Source: JBBQWR01 sp038210495 (GTDB taxonomy: Bacteria; Planctomycetota; Planctomycetia; Pirellulales; DATAWG01). From it: a stretch of DNA of 22,806 nt. Position numbers and translations under genes: made by a program. The notes under the pieces are model-generated. The model was not told the DNA's origin. It worked only from the letters and a program-made list of their open reading frames with translations, and did not search any database. The stretch's first letter is position 1; every line of letters begins with the position of its first letter. Of this stretch, positions 16,655 to 22,806 are shown one piece after another. The DNA lies in contig JBBQWR010000066.1 in the NCBI GenBank assembly GCA_038210495.1, forward strand, positions 1 through 22,806, written 5' to 3'.

Positions 16655-19408
16655 ATGGATTCCCAGCAACCGATCGAACGACAGCGACTGGAAGACGCCC
16701 GCGAGGGAAAGCAGCCCTGGCGCACGTGGGGGCCATATCTTAGCGAGCGGCAATGGGGCACTGTGCGGGAGGACTACAGCCCCGACGGCGACGCCTGGGA
16801 CTATTTTCCGCACGACATGGCTCGCAGCCGCGCGTATCGCTGGGGAGAGGACGGCATCGGCGGCGTTTGCGACGAGCGGCAACGGCTCTGCCTAGCGCCC
16901 GTGTTGTGGAACGGCCGCGATCCGATCCTCAAGGAACGACTGTTCGGCCTGACCAATCCGCAGGGCAACCACGGCGAAGACGTCAAGGAGTTGTACTATT
17001 ATCTCGACGCCACGCCGACCGGTTCGTATCTGAAGATGCTCTACAAGTATCCGCAGCGAGAATTCCCCTACGGCCAACTGCTCGACGAAAACAGGCGTCG
17101 GGGGCGCGACGCGCCGGAATTCGAACTACTCGACACGGGCATCTTCGACGACGATCGGTATTTCGATGTGCAGGTCGAGTTCGCCAAGGCCGGCCCGCTC
17201 CATCAGTTGATGCTGGTGACGATCTTCAATCGAGGGCCCGAGGCCGCCGAGATTCATCTGCTCCCGCAACTTTGGTTTCGGAACACGTGGTCGTGGAAGG
17301 TGGGCGCGAAGCGGCCCAAGCTGTTGCAAGTCGCGCCCGGCGTAATCGAAGTCCGGCATCGCATCTTGGGGAAATATCGCCTTCACGCCGATGGCGCCCC
17401 GGAGCTCTTGTTTTGCGACAACGACACCAATGTGAAGCGGCTGTTTCCCAAAGCCTTTCCGCATCCGGAAGGCTTTTTCAAGGATGCGTTTCACGACTAT
17501 CTCATTCACGGCGACAAGTTAGCGGTCAACCCGCAATTGTCGGGCACAAAAGCGGCCGCTCACTATCGGTTCACCGTGCCGGCCGGCGGAAAAGTTGAGG
17601 CGCGGCTGGCGTTGGCCCCGGACGACGTAACCGATCCGCTCGCGAATTTCGATGGCCTGTTCACGCAACGCCGCGGCGAGGCGGATGAGTTCTACGCCGA
17701 ATTGCAGTGCGACATGGACGACTCCGACGCCCGCTCGGTGCAGCGGCAGGCCTTTGCCGGCATGATCTGGTGCAAACAGACCTATAACTACGACGTCACG
17801 TTGTGGCTCGATGGCGACTCGGCCCAACCACCGCCGGCGCCGGAGCGAAAGAAGGGACGCAACGCCGATTGGCGGCACTTGAACAACGCCGACGTAATGT
17901 CGATGCCCGACTCGTGGGAGTATCCCTGGTATGCGTCGTGGGATTTGGCGTTCCACTGCATTCCGTTGGCGATGATCGATCCCGACTTTGCCAAGGCGCA
18001 GCTCTTGGCGCTAACGCGGGAGTGGTTCATGGACCCTCGCGGCCAGTTGCCGGCCTACGAATGGTCGTTTGGCGACGTGAATCCCCCCGTGCATGCCTGG
18101 GCCGCCTGGCGCGTGTACAAGATCGAGGCCAAATATCGCGGCGGTGGCGGCGATCGGGAGTTTCTCGAGCGGATCTTCCACAAGCTCATGATTAACTTCA
18201 CTTGGTGGGTCAACCGCAAAGACGTCGACGGGCGGAACATTTTTCAGGGCGGCTTTCTGGGGCTGGATAATATCGGTGTTTTCGATCGCAGCAAGCCGCT
18301 GCCGATGGGAGGCCATCTCGACCAGGCCGACAGCACGAGTTGGATGGCCATGTACTCGTTGAATCTGCTCCGCATCGCGCTGGAGTTGGCCCTGTACGAC
18401 CGGGTCTACGAGGACGTCGCGACCAAATTCTTCGAGCACTTCATGGGGATTGCCCATGCGATGACGAACATGGGGGGAGACGGCGAGGCGGTCGGCCTGT
18501 GGGATGAACAGGATGGGTTCTTCTACGACGTGCTGCATGGCGCCGACGGCCATGCCCAGCCGATGCGAGTCCGCTCGATCGTCGGCCTCATCCCGCTGTT
18601 TGCCGTCGAGACGATCGAGCCGGAGATGCTCGAGCGATTGCCGGACTTCAGCAGCCGGATGCAATGGTATCTAACGAATAGACCGGAGATGGCCAACCTC
18701 GTGTCTCACTGGGATGTGCCGGGCAAAGGCTCGCGGCGGTTGCTCTCGCTGCTTCGCGGGCATCGCATGAAGCGGCTGCTCAAGCGGGCCTTGGATGAAA
18801 CCGAATTCTTGTCGGAGCACGGCGTCCGCTCGCTCTCGAAGGTCTACAAACAGAATCCGTACATCTTCAAATGCGACGGATCGGATTTGATGGTCAACTA
18901 CGAGCCGGGCGAGTCGGAGACGTCGATGTTCGGCGGCAATTCCAATTGGCGCGGGCCGATTTGGTTTCCGATCAATTTCTTGATCATCGAGTCGCTGCAA
19001 AAATTTCATCACTACTACGGCGACGATTTTAAGATCGAGTGCCCCACCGGCTCCGGCCGATACATGACGATCAACGATGTAGCCCACGAGCTCACGCTGC
19101 GGATGACGCGGCTGTTTCTCCGCGACGAGCAGGGAAACCGACCGATCTACGGCAAGTCGGAGAAGCAGCAGCAGGACCCGCATTTCCGCGACCACGTCCA
19201 TTTTTTCGAGTATTTCCACGGCGACAACGGCCTGGGATTGGGGGCGTCGCATCAGACCGGCTGGACGGGACTAATCGCCAAGCTGATCCAGCCGCGAAAG
19301 GAAGATTTGCATTTCGATCACCACGAGCCGGATGCCTTTCACAGCCAAGCGGCAGCTGAAAAGGCGCAGGGCGGAAAGCAGACTGGGCCGGCGCCGGCCG
19401 CCACATAG
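16655..19408 (+). CDS. GH63-like glucosidase (MGH1-like glycoside hydrolase)
   Basis: The 917-residue protein lacks a signal peptide and resembles bacterial members of the GH63 clan, (alpha/alpha)6-barrel enzymes related to mannosyl-oligosaccharide glucosidase. Its start, with the WGPYLSERQWGTVREDYS and WDYFPHDMARSRAYRWGEDG segments, is typical of these proteins. The aspartate in YASWDLAF (D430) and the glutamate in HFFEYFHGDNG (E852) are in positions where the family's acid and base residues are expected. I infer this from motif placement, not from alignment. GGNSNWRGPIWFP is another conserved barrel segment. A cytosolic role in trimming alpha-glucosides or storage glycans is likely; the substrate is unknown. 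A symmetric hairpin lies 52 bp upstream and no strong Shine-Dalgarno is seen. The tail is Ala/Pro/Gly-rich, and its TAG stop lies in an 11-mer shared with the 4.7-kb repeat element. Confidence 0.82.
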   Translation: MDSQQPIERQRLEDAREGKQPWRTWGPYLSERQWGTVREDYSPDGDAWDYFPHDMARSRAYRWGEDGIGGVCDERQRLCLAPVLWNGRDPILKERLFGLTNPQGNHGEDVKELYYYLDATPTGSYLKMLYKYPQREFPYGQLLDENRRRGRDAPEFELLDTGIFDDDRYFDVQVEFAKAGPLHQLMLVTIFNRGPEAAEIHLLPQLWFRNTWSWKVGAKRPKLLQVAPGVIEVRHRILGKYRLHADGAPELLFCDNDTNVKRLFPKAFPHPEGFFKDAFHDYLIHGDKLAVNPQLSGTKAAAHYRFTVPAGGKVEARLALAPDDVTDPLANFDGLFTQRRGEADEFYAELQCDMDDSDARSVQRQAFAGMIWCKQTYNYDVTLWLDGDSAQPPPAPERKKGRNADWRHLNNADVMSMPDSWEYPWYASWDLAFHCIPLAMIDPDFAKAQLLALTREWFMDPRGQLPAYEWSFGDVNPPVHAWAAWRVYKIEAKYRGGGGDREFLERIFHKLMINFTWWVNRKDVDGRNIFQGGFLGLDNIGVFDRSKPLPMGGHLDQADSTSWMAMYSLNLLRIALELALYDRVYEDVATKFFEHFMGIAHAMTNMGGDGEAVGLWDEQDGFFYDVLHGADGHAQPMRVRSIVGLIPLFAVETIEPEMLERLPDFSSRMQWYLTNRPEMANLVSHWDVPGKGSRRLLSLLRGHRMKRLLKRALDETEFLSEHGVRSLSKVYKQNPYIFKCDGSDLMVNYEPGESETSMFGGNSNWRGPIWFPINFLIIESLQKFHHYYGDDFKIECPTGSGRYMTINDVAHELTLRMTRLFLRDEQGNRPIYGKSEKQQQDPHFRDHVHFFEYFHGDNGLGLGASHQTGWTGLIAKLIQPRKEDLHFDHHEPDAFHSQAAAEKAQGGKQTGPAPAAT

Positions 19409-19412
19409 CCGC
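19402..19412 (+). repeat. 11-bp match to the inner arm of the 4.7-kb repeat, carrying the stop codon
   Basis: CACATAGCCGC here is identical to 4745-4755, at the start of the inner arm of the element at 4702-4837. In both places the TAG inside it ends the upstream gene. After the 11-mer the two sites diverge, so this may be a remnant or a chance match. Confidence 0.45.
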
Positions 19413-19461
19413 AGGGCTGTTTACTTATTCAGAATGGCCGCGTTCGGATCATCGCAAAGCG

Positions 19462-19526
19462 ATACTAACCCGAAGCGTCAGCGAGGATGGGCGACCACAC
19501 TCCTCGCTTACGCTTCGGGTTAGTAT
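19462..19526. repeat. Stem-loop repeat with 26-bp arms
   Basis: The arms at 19462-19487 and 19501-19526 are inverted repeats matching at 25 of 26 positions, with a 13-nt loop. The arm contains ACTAACCCGAAGCG followed by AGCGAGGA. From general knowledge, sequences of this style are dispersed in planctomycete genomes, often near gene ends. It probably acts as a REP-like or MITE-like element and could terminate transcription of the GH63-like gene. It is unrelated in sequence to the element at 4702-4837. Confidence 0.85.
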
Positions 19527-19555
19527 GTCTCCTGCCGCGTAGTCTCAGGGCAAAG

Positions 19556-19561
19556 TATAAT
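19556..19561 (+). promoter_or_regulatory. Candidate -10 element (TATAAT) for aroDE
   Basis: A perfect TATAAT lies 30 bp after the stem-loop repeat and 71 bp before the ATG at 19633. No good -35 is seen 17 bp upstream. The leader would be about 65 nt. Confidence 0.4.
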
Positions 19562-19632
19562 GCCAATGTGAATGCCGGCTCGGCGGACTGTTCGTCAGCA
19601 ATTCTTCTCTGTTCTCTCCGGATACTGGTTCC

Positions 19633-21120
19633 ATGATTTGCGTGAGCATCGGTCGCGGGCGGCATCGGCACATGATCGCCGAGCAGCGGCATCTGGTCGA
19701 GTGCGGCGCCAAATTAGTCGAGCTGCGACTCGACTGGATCAATGGCGAAATCAATATCAAGCGGCTGCTGGCCGATCGGCCCTGCCCCGTGCTGTTCGCC
19801 TGCCGGCGCGAGGTTGACGGCGGCAAATGGGTCGGCGACGAGCAGAAGCGGATCATGCTGATTCGCGCGGCGATCGCCGAAGGGGTCGATTACATCGATC
19901 TCGAGGAAGACATCGCCGGCTCGATTCCCCGGTTCGGCAAGACCAAGCGGGTGATCAGCTACCATAATTTTCGCAAGACGCCCGACGATCTGGCGGCGAT
20001 TTACGCCCGCTTGGCCGGCCTGAACGCGGATGTGGTCAAAATCGCCACGCTCGCCAATCAGCCGCACGACAATGTGCGAATGCTCGAACTGGTTCGCGAC
20101 AGCAAGCAGCCGACGATCGGTTTTTGCATGGGAGACATGGGGATTCCCTCCCGCATTCTCTGCGGTCGGTTCGGCGCCCCCTGGACTTACGCCACGTTTC
20201 ATCAGGAACGGGTCCTCGCGCCGGGGCAGCTTAGCTTTCAAACGATGCAGGACACGTATCACTTCGATCAGATCGACGCCGATACGGTGATTTACGGCGT
20301 CGCGGCCGATCCGATCGGGCATTCTCTTAGCCCGCTGGTGCATAACACGGCGTTTCGCCATCTCGGTTTGAACGCCGTCTACGTTCCCTTTCGCGTGCCG
20401 GCCGAGAATCTCGATCAATTTCTGAACGACGCGCGGGCGCTGGGCATCCGCGGAATGAGCGTCACCATTCCTCACAAAGAGACGGTCGTCAAAAAGCTGA
20501 CAAAGCTCGACCCGGCCGTGCAAGGGATCGGCGCCGCCAACACGATCGTGTTCAAGGATGGCCAACTCATCGGCTACAACACCGATTGCCAGGCCGCGAT
20601 GGACAGCCTCGACCGGGCGATGCAGCCCCCGGATTACGACAACGGCACGATCGAGGGCAAGAACGTGCTCGTGCTCGGCGCGGGGGGCGCGGCGCGGGCG
20701 ATCGTCTATGGCCTCAAAAAGCGCAATGCCAATGTCGTCGTCAGCAGTCGCACCAGCGCTCGGGCCGATCAACTGACGACGCAGATGCGCTGCAAGGCGG
20801 TCGATTGGGATACTCGCCACGCGATGACTCCCGATGTCGTGATCAACTGCACTCCAATCGGCATGCATCCGTTCGTCGATGAGACGCCGTTCGACAAGCA
20901 CCACCTGCGGCCGTCGATGGTTGTGTTCGACATGGTATACAATCCGGAGAACACGCTGCTGATCAAAGAGGCCCGGCAGCAAAGCTGCGTCGTGGTGACC
21001 GGTGTCGAGATGTTCGTCCGGCAAGCGAGCTTGCAATTCGAGCTATTCACCGGCAAGGAAAGCCCGAGCGATTTGATGCGCGACGTTTTGAAGCGTGCGA
21101 CCGGGCCGGCGAAGATGTGA
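19633..21120 (+). CDS. aroDE: Bifunctional 3-dehydroquinate dehydratase/shikimate dehydrogenase
   Basis: The 495-residue protein carries two successive shikimate pathway enzymes in one chain. Residues 1 to about 215 are a type I dehydroquinase with the catalytic pair H111 (SYHNF) and the Schiff-base lysine K136 (VVKIA). Residues about 222-490 are shikimate dehydrogenase. They have the substrate-binding GHSLSPLVHN, the catalytic K282 (IPHKE) and D318 (NTDCQ), the NADP-binding loop GAGGAARA (349-356) and the CTPIGMHP motif. Together they convert 3-dehydroquinate to 3-dehydroshikimate and then to shikimate, in the cytoplasm. The same fusion order is known from plants and from some bacteria including planctomycetes. 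No clear Shine-Dalgarno precedes the start, but the chain begins at the first strand of the dehydroquinase barrel, so the start is sound. The gene appears monocistronic; the insertion sequence begins 76 bp downstream. Confidence 0.95.
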   Translation: MICVSIGRGRHRHMIAEQRHLVECGAKLVELRLDWINGEINIKRLLADRPCPVLFACRREVDGGKWVGDEQKRIMLIRAAIAEGVDYIDLEEDIAGSIPRFGKTKRVISYHNFRKTPDDLAAIYARLAGLNADVVKIATLANQPHDNVRMLELVRDSKQPTIGFCMGDMGIPSRILCGRFGAPWTYATFHQERVLAPGQLSFQTMQDTYHFDQIDADTVIYGVAADPIGHSLSPLVHNTAFRHLGLNAVYVPFRVPAENLDQFLNDARALGIRGMSVTIPHKETVVKKLTKLDPAVQGIGAANTIVFKDGQLIGYNTDCQAAMDSLDRAMQPPDYDNGTIEGKNVLVLGAGGAARAIVYGLKKRNANVVVSSRTSARADQLTTQMRCKAVDWDTRHAMTPDVVINCTPIGMHPFVDETPFDKHHLRPSMVVFDMVYNPENTLLIKEARQQSCVVVTGVEMFVRQASLQFELFTGKESPSDLMRDVLKRATGPAKM

Positions 21121-21195
21121 GGGCGTTGTTAGTAAGTCGGCCGATAGAAATGCCGAGTGGCCGGGCCAGTGTGGTCGGGTGCCCGGGGCTGGACC

Positions 21196-21212
21196 GCTTG
21201 TAATTACCCACA
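21196..21212 (+). repeat. Terminal inverted repeat, transposase 3' end
   Basis: GCTTGTAATTACCCACA is the exact reverse complement of 22790-22806. The transposase TAA stop (21204-21206 on the minus strand) lies inside it. The inner GTAATTAC is itself palindromic. Confidence 0.88.
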
Positions 21213-22583
21213 TCTTTTTTTCATGGCTCGATGACCACGGACGCCAAGGAGGAGTTTATCCATGCCCCGCCAGATCGTGATCCAGCCGGGTTCGCCGTCG
21301 CCTTTGCGAAGCAGGAATCCACCCAGGCCGGCGAGTTGTCGGAAGAAGTCGCGGACGGTCTTGATCTGGGCCTTGGGACGCAAAGCGCGGAGCATTTCCA
21401 GCCAAGCCTTCGGCGCCAGTTCTTCGGCCGGCCGTTGCGGTTCCACGCGAGCGGCTACTTTGAGTTGGATCAGCCGGACTCCCAACACGGCGATGACGCC
21501 CGCCACGGCTTCCAGTTTGCCGGCCGTTTGATACTGGCGCGATTCCAAGCCGCAACCCGTCTTCAAAGCCTTATGGTATTCCTCGATCAGCCACCGCCGC
21601 TCGTAATACTCGATCACGCGCCAAGCATCGGCGAACGACGCGATCGGCAGCGACGTCCACAGCACCCAGTGCAGGCGCGTGGCGCCAGAAGGCGGATTGG
21701 GCTCCCAGGCTTCCACGACCCACTGCGTCAAGGTCTCGAATTCAAGGGCCTTCAAATACTTTGTTCGCCGCTTGGGTCGCCGGATCGTCACGCGGGTCGC
21801 GCGCACTTCCAGCGTGGCCTTGCGGGCTTTCTGATTTTTCGCGGCGCGAACATTCAGTTGATAACTGCCCAAGAGCGGCTGCCGGTCGATCGCCTCTTGC
21901 AACGCGATCCGCTCCTCTGCGACCTCTTCCACCTTGCGATGCCGCTGGGCCACCCGAATCACCCACTCGCAGCGCTGCTCTCGCAGATGGCAAAACACTT
22001 CCAGATTGTCGGCGCCCCGGTCGAAGACGTGAACGAACTGGGCTCCGGCCGGCGCTGGACCGACCTCGTCGACCACCCGTCCCCAGACCTCCGACTCGCG
22101 CTTCCGCTGCTTGAGTTGGTAGGAGTTTTCCTTGGGCGGCGCCGGCTGGCGATAAAACAACTCTTGTCCAGCCAGACCGATGATCCGCTCGCTGTCGGCC
22201 TCGACCATCAACGAACTGTGCAGCAAGAATCCCAAGCCATAGCCGTCGCCCGTCGGGCCCAATCCATCGATGTCCCGGTGAACCCCAAAATCCGTTTCCG
22301 TCGTATCTCCCAACAGCAACACCGTTCCCGTGGCCTGGGATCGGGTGTATTCGTAGTGCGGCGCCGTCAACGCCGCGAAGGTCACCTCTTCGCAGCCGAA
22401 CAACCGATAGGCGGCTTTCAAATCGCCCCAGCGTTCGATCTGATCGGGAGTGCTTCCGTCGGGATGCTCGGCCATTTGCTCTGCCACCTTCACCAGCCGC
22501 CGGGTCCGTCGAGGATCGCCCAAGGCACAGGTTCCAAAGTTTTCCTTCGCCCAAGCCTCCGTGCCGATCGCCAGATATTCCAT
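21204..22583 (-). CDS. IS4-family (Tn5/IS50-like) transposase
   Basis: This DDE transposase would cut and join the ends of the surrounding insertion sequence. From the ATG at 22583 it has 459 residues, against 476 for the Tn5 enzyme. The N-terminal segment (WAKENFGTCALGDPRRTRRLV) closely resembles the Tn5 N-terminus. The catalytic residues fall at D93 (LLGDTTE), D188 (VFDRGAD) and E334. The last sits in the IS4 signature Y-x2-R-x3-E-x6-K (Y327, R330, E334, K341). D93 and D188 lie almost where Tn5 has D97 and D188, which is why this start is preferred. The frame stays open upstream, with an ATG at 22640 and a GTG at 22709, and either could be used. The TAA stop lies within the terminal inverted repeat. 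No frameshift or internal stop is seen. Confidence 0.9.
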   Translation of the reverse strand: MEYLAIGTEAWAKENFGTCALGDPRRTRRLVKVAEQMAEHPDGSTPDQIERWGDLKAAYRLFGCEEVTFAALTAPHYEYTRSQATGTVLLLGDTTETDFGVHRDIDGLGPTGDGYGLGFLLHSSLMVEADSERIIGLAGQELFYRQPAPPKENSYQLKQRKRESEVWGRVVDEVGPAPAGAQFVHVFDRGADNLEVFCHLREQRCEWVIRVAQRHRKVEEVAEERIALQEAIDRQPLLGSYQLNVRAAKNQKARKATLEVRATRVTIRRPKRRTKYLKALEFETLTQWVVEAWEPNPPSGATRLHWVLWTSLPIASFADAWRVIEYYERRWLIEEYHKALKTGCGLESRQYQTAGKLEAVAGVIAVLGVRLIQLKVAARVEPQRPAEELAPKAWLEMLRALRPKAQIKTVRDFFRQLAGLGGFLLRKGDGEPGWITIWRGMDKLLLGVRGHRAMKKRCG

Positions 22584-22789
22584 GATTCCGTTCGCAAAGA
22601 CCCAACCGTCGCAACGCAGCTCCCCACGTCGCTTGTTCATGGGCCTACGTTCCCTGGCAACCACGCTCGTTGCAAAGCAAACCTCGTTCCACGCCCTCAG
22701 ATGTCCCACGCGGAAATCGTAACCCGAATGAACCCATCGCGATAAATCGAATTCCCACTCGGCCGACCAGCCGAAAAACTTTGTACACT

Positions 22790-22806
22790 TGTGGGTAATT
22801 ACAAGC
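22790..22806 (-). repeat. Terminal inverted repeat, transposase 5' end
   Basis: TGTGGGTAATTACAAGC pairs perfectly with 21196-21212. The window stops at its last base, so flanking host DNA and any target duplication are not visible. Confidence 0.85.

Larger units (their letters stand above)
21196..22806 (-). mobile_element. Tn5/IS50-like IS4-family insertion sequence
   Basis: The element is bounded by 17-bp perfect inverted repeats (21196-21212 and 22790-22806) and encodes one transposase on the minus strand. Its length of about 1.6 kb suits the IS4 family. The right repeat coincides exactly with the end of the window, so the target-site duplication cannot be seen and the outermost one or two bases of each end are uncertain. 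It is inserted in the intergenic region after aroDE and breaks no visible gene. The transposase looks intact, so the copy may be active. Confidence 0.88.

Noticed and set aside
19714..21036. 440-residue open frame antisense to aroDE
   Set aside because: It is rich in Arg, His and Asp, has no recognisable domain, and lies wholly opposite a well-supported enzyme gene.
21231..22745. 504-residue open frame antisense to the transposase
   Set aside because: It mirrors a clearly recognisable Tn5-like transposase. Its translation shows no family motifs and is low-complexity, as expected from GC-rich codon use on the opposite strand.

Overview
The window looks like a chromosomal segment of a planctomycete, probably Pirellulales-like. 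This is inferred from gene content and repeat style, not from a marker gene. Coding regions are moderately GC-rich, Shine-Dalgarno sequences are often weak or absent, and genes stand alone or in very short operons. Typical planctomycete content includes a PPi-type phosphofructokinase, a fused ResB/CcsA cytochrome c maturation protein, a PA14-type multiheme cytochrome with a sorbosone-dehydrogenase-like propeller protein, and a cytosolic GH63-like glucosidase.

Layout. Bases 1-249 hold a terminator-like hairpin and a candidate promoter ahead of thrS (250-2253, +). A PPi-dependent 6-phosphofructokinase (2267-3586, -) converges on thrS with only 13 bp between them. A divergent sugar phosphate isomerase/epimerase (3813-4751, +) runs into a complex inverted-repeat element (4702-4837) that supplies its last residues and its stop codon. 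A lipoprotein with a mirrored A-B-B'-A' internal duplication (4982-6190) then leads into ccsBA (6204-10025), 13 bp downstream. Next comes a small accessory island: a RelE/HigB-like toxin ORF that may be degraded (10134-10454) and an XRE-type antitoxin-like gene (10527-11060).

An exported five-heme-motif protein (11253-14291) and an exported beta-propeller dehydrogenase-like protein (14299-16293) form a tight pair. The upstream CcsBA would mature such c-type cytochromes. A strong symmetric hairpin terminator (16557-16602) separates them from the GH63-like gene (16655-19408). That gene's stop codon lies in an 11-mer identical to one in the 4.7-kb repeat. A 65-bp near-perfect stem-loop repeat (19462-19526) and a candidate promoter precede a fused AroD-AroE shikimate pathway enzyme (19633-21120). 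The window ends with a complete-looking Tn5/IS50-like IS4-family element (21196-22806), with 17-bp perfect terminal inverted repeats and a transposase on the minus strand.

Functionally the window mixes housekeeping metabolism (tRNA charging, PPi glycolysis, shikimate pathway), periplasmic redox biology (ccsBA, multiheme cytochrome, propeller dehydrogenase), carbohydrate handling, and mobile or repetitive DNA. I found no strong case for a wholly new multi-gene system. The most unusual signals are the repeats that supply stop codons, the apparently amber-interrupted toxin ORF, and the mirrored-repeat lipoprotein next to ccsBA. No tRNA, rRNA or CRISPR array was seen.
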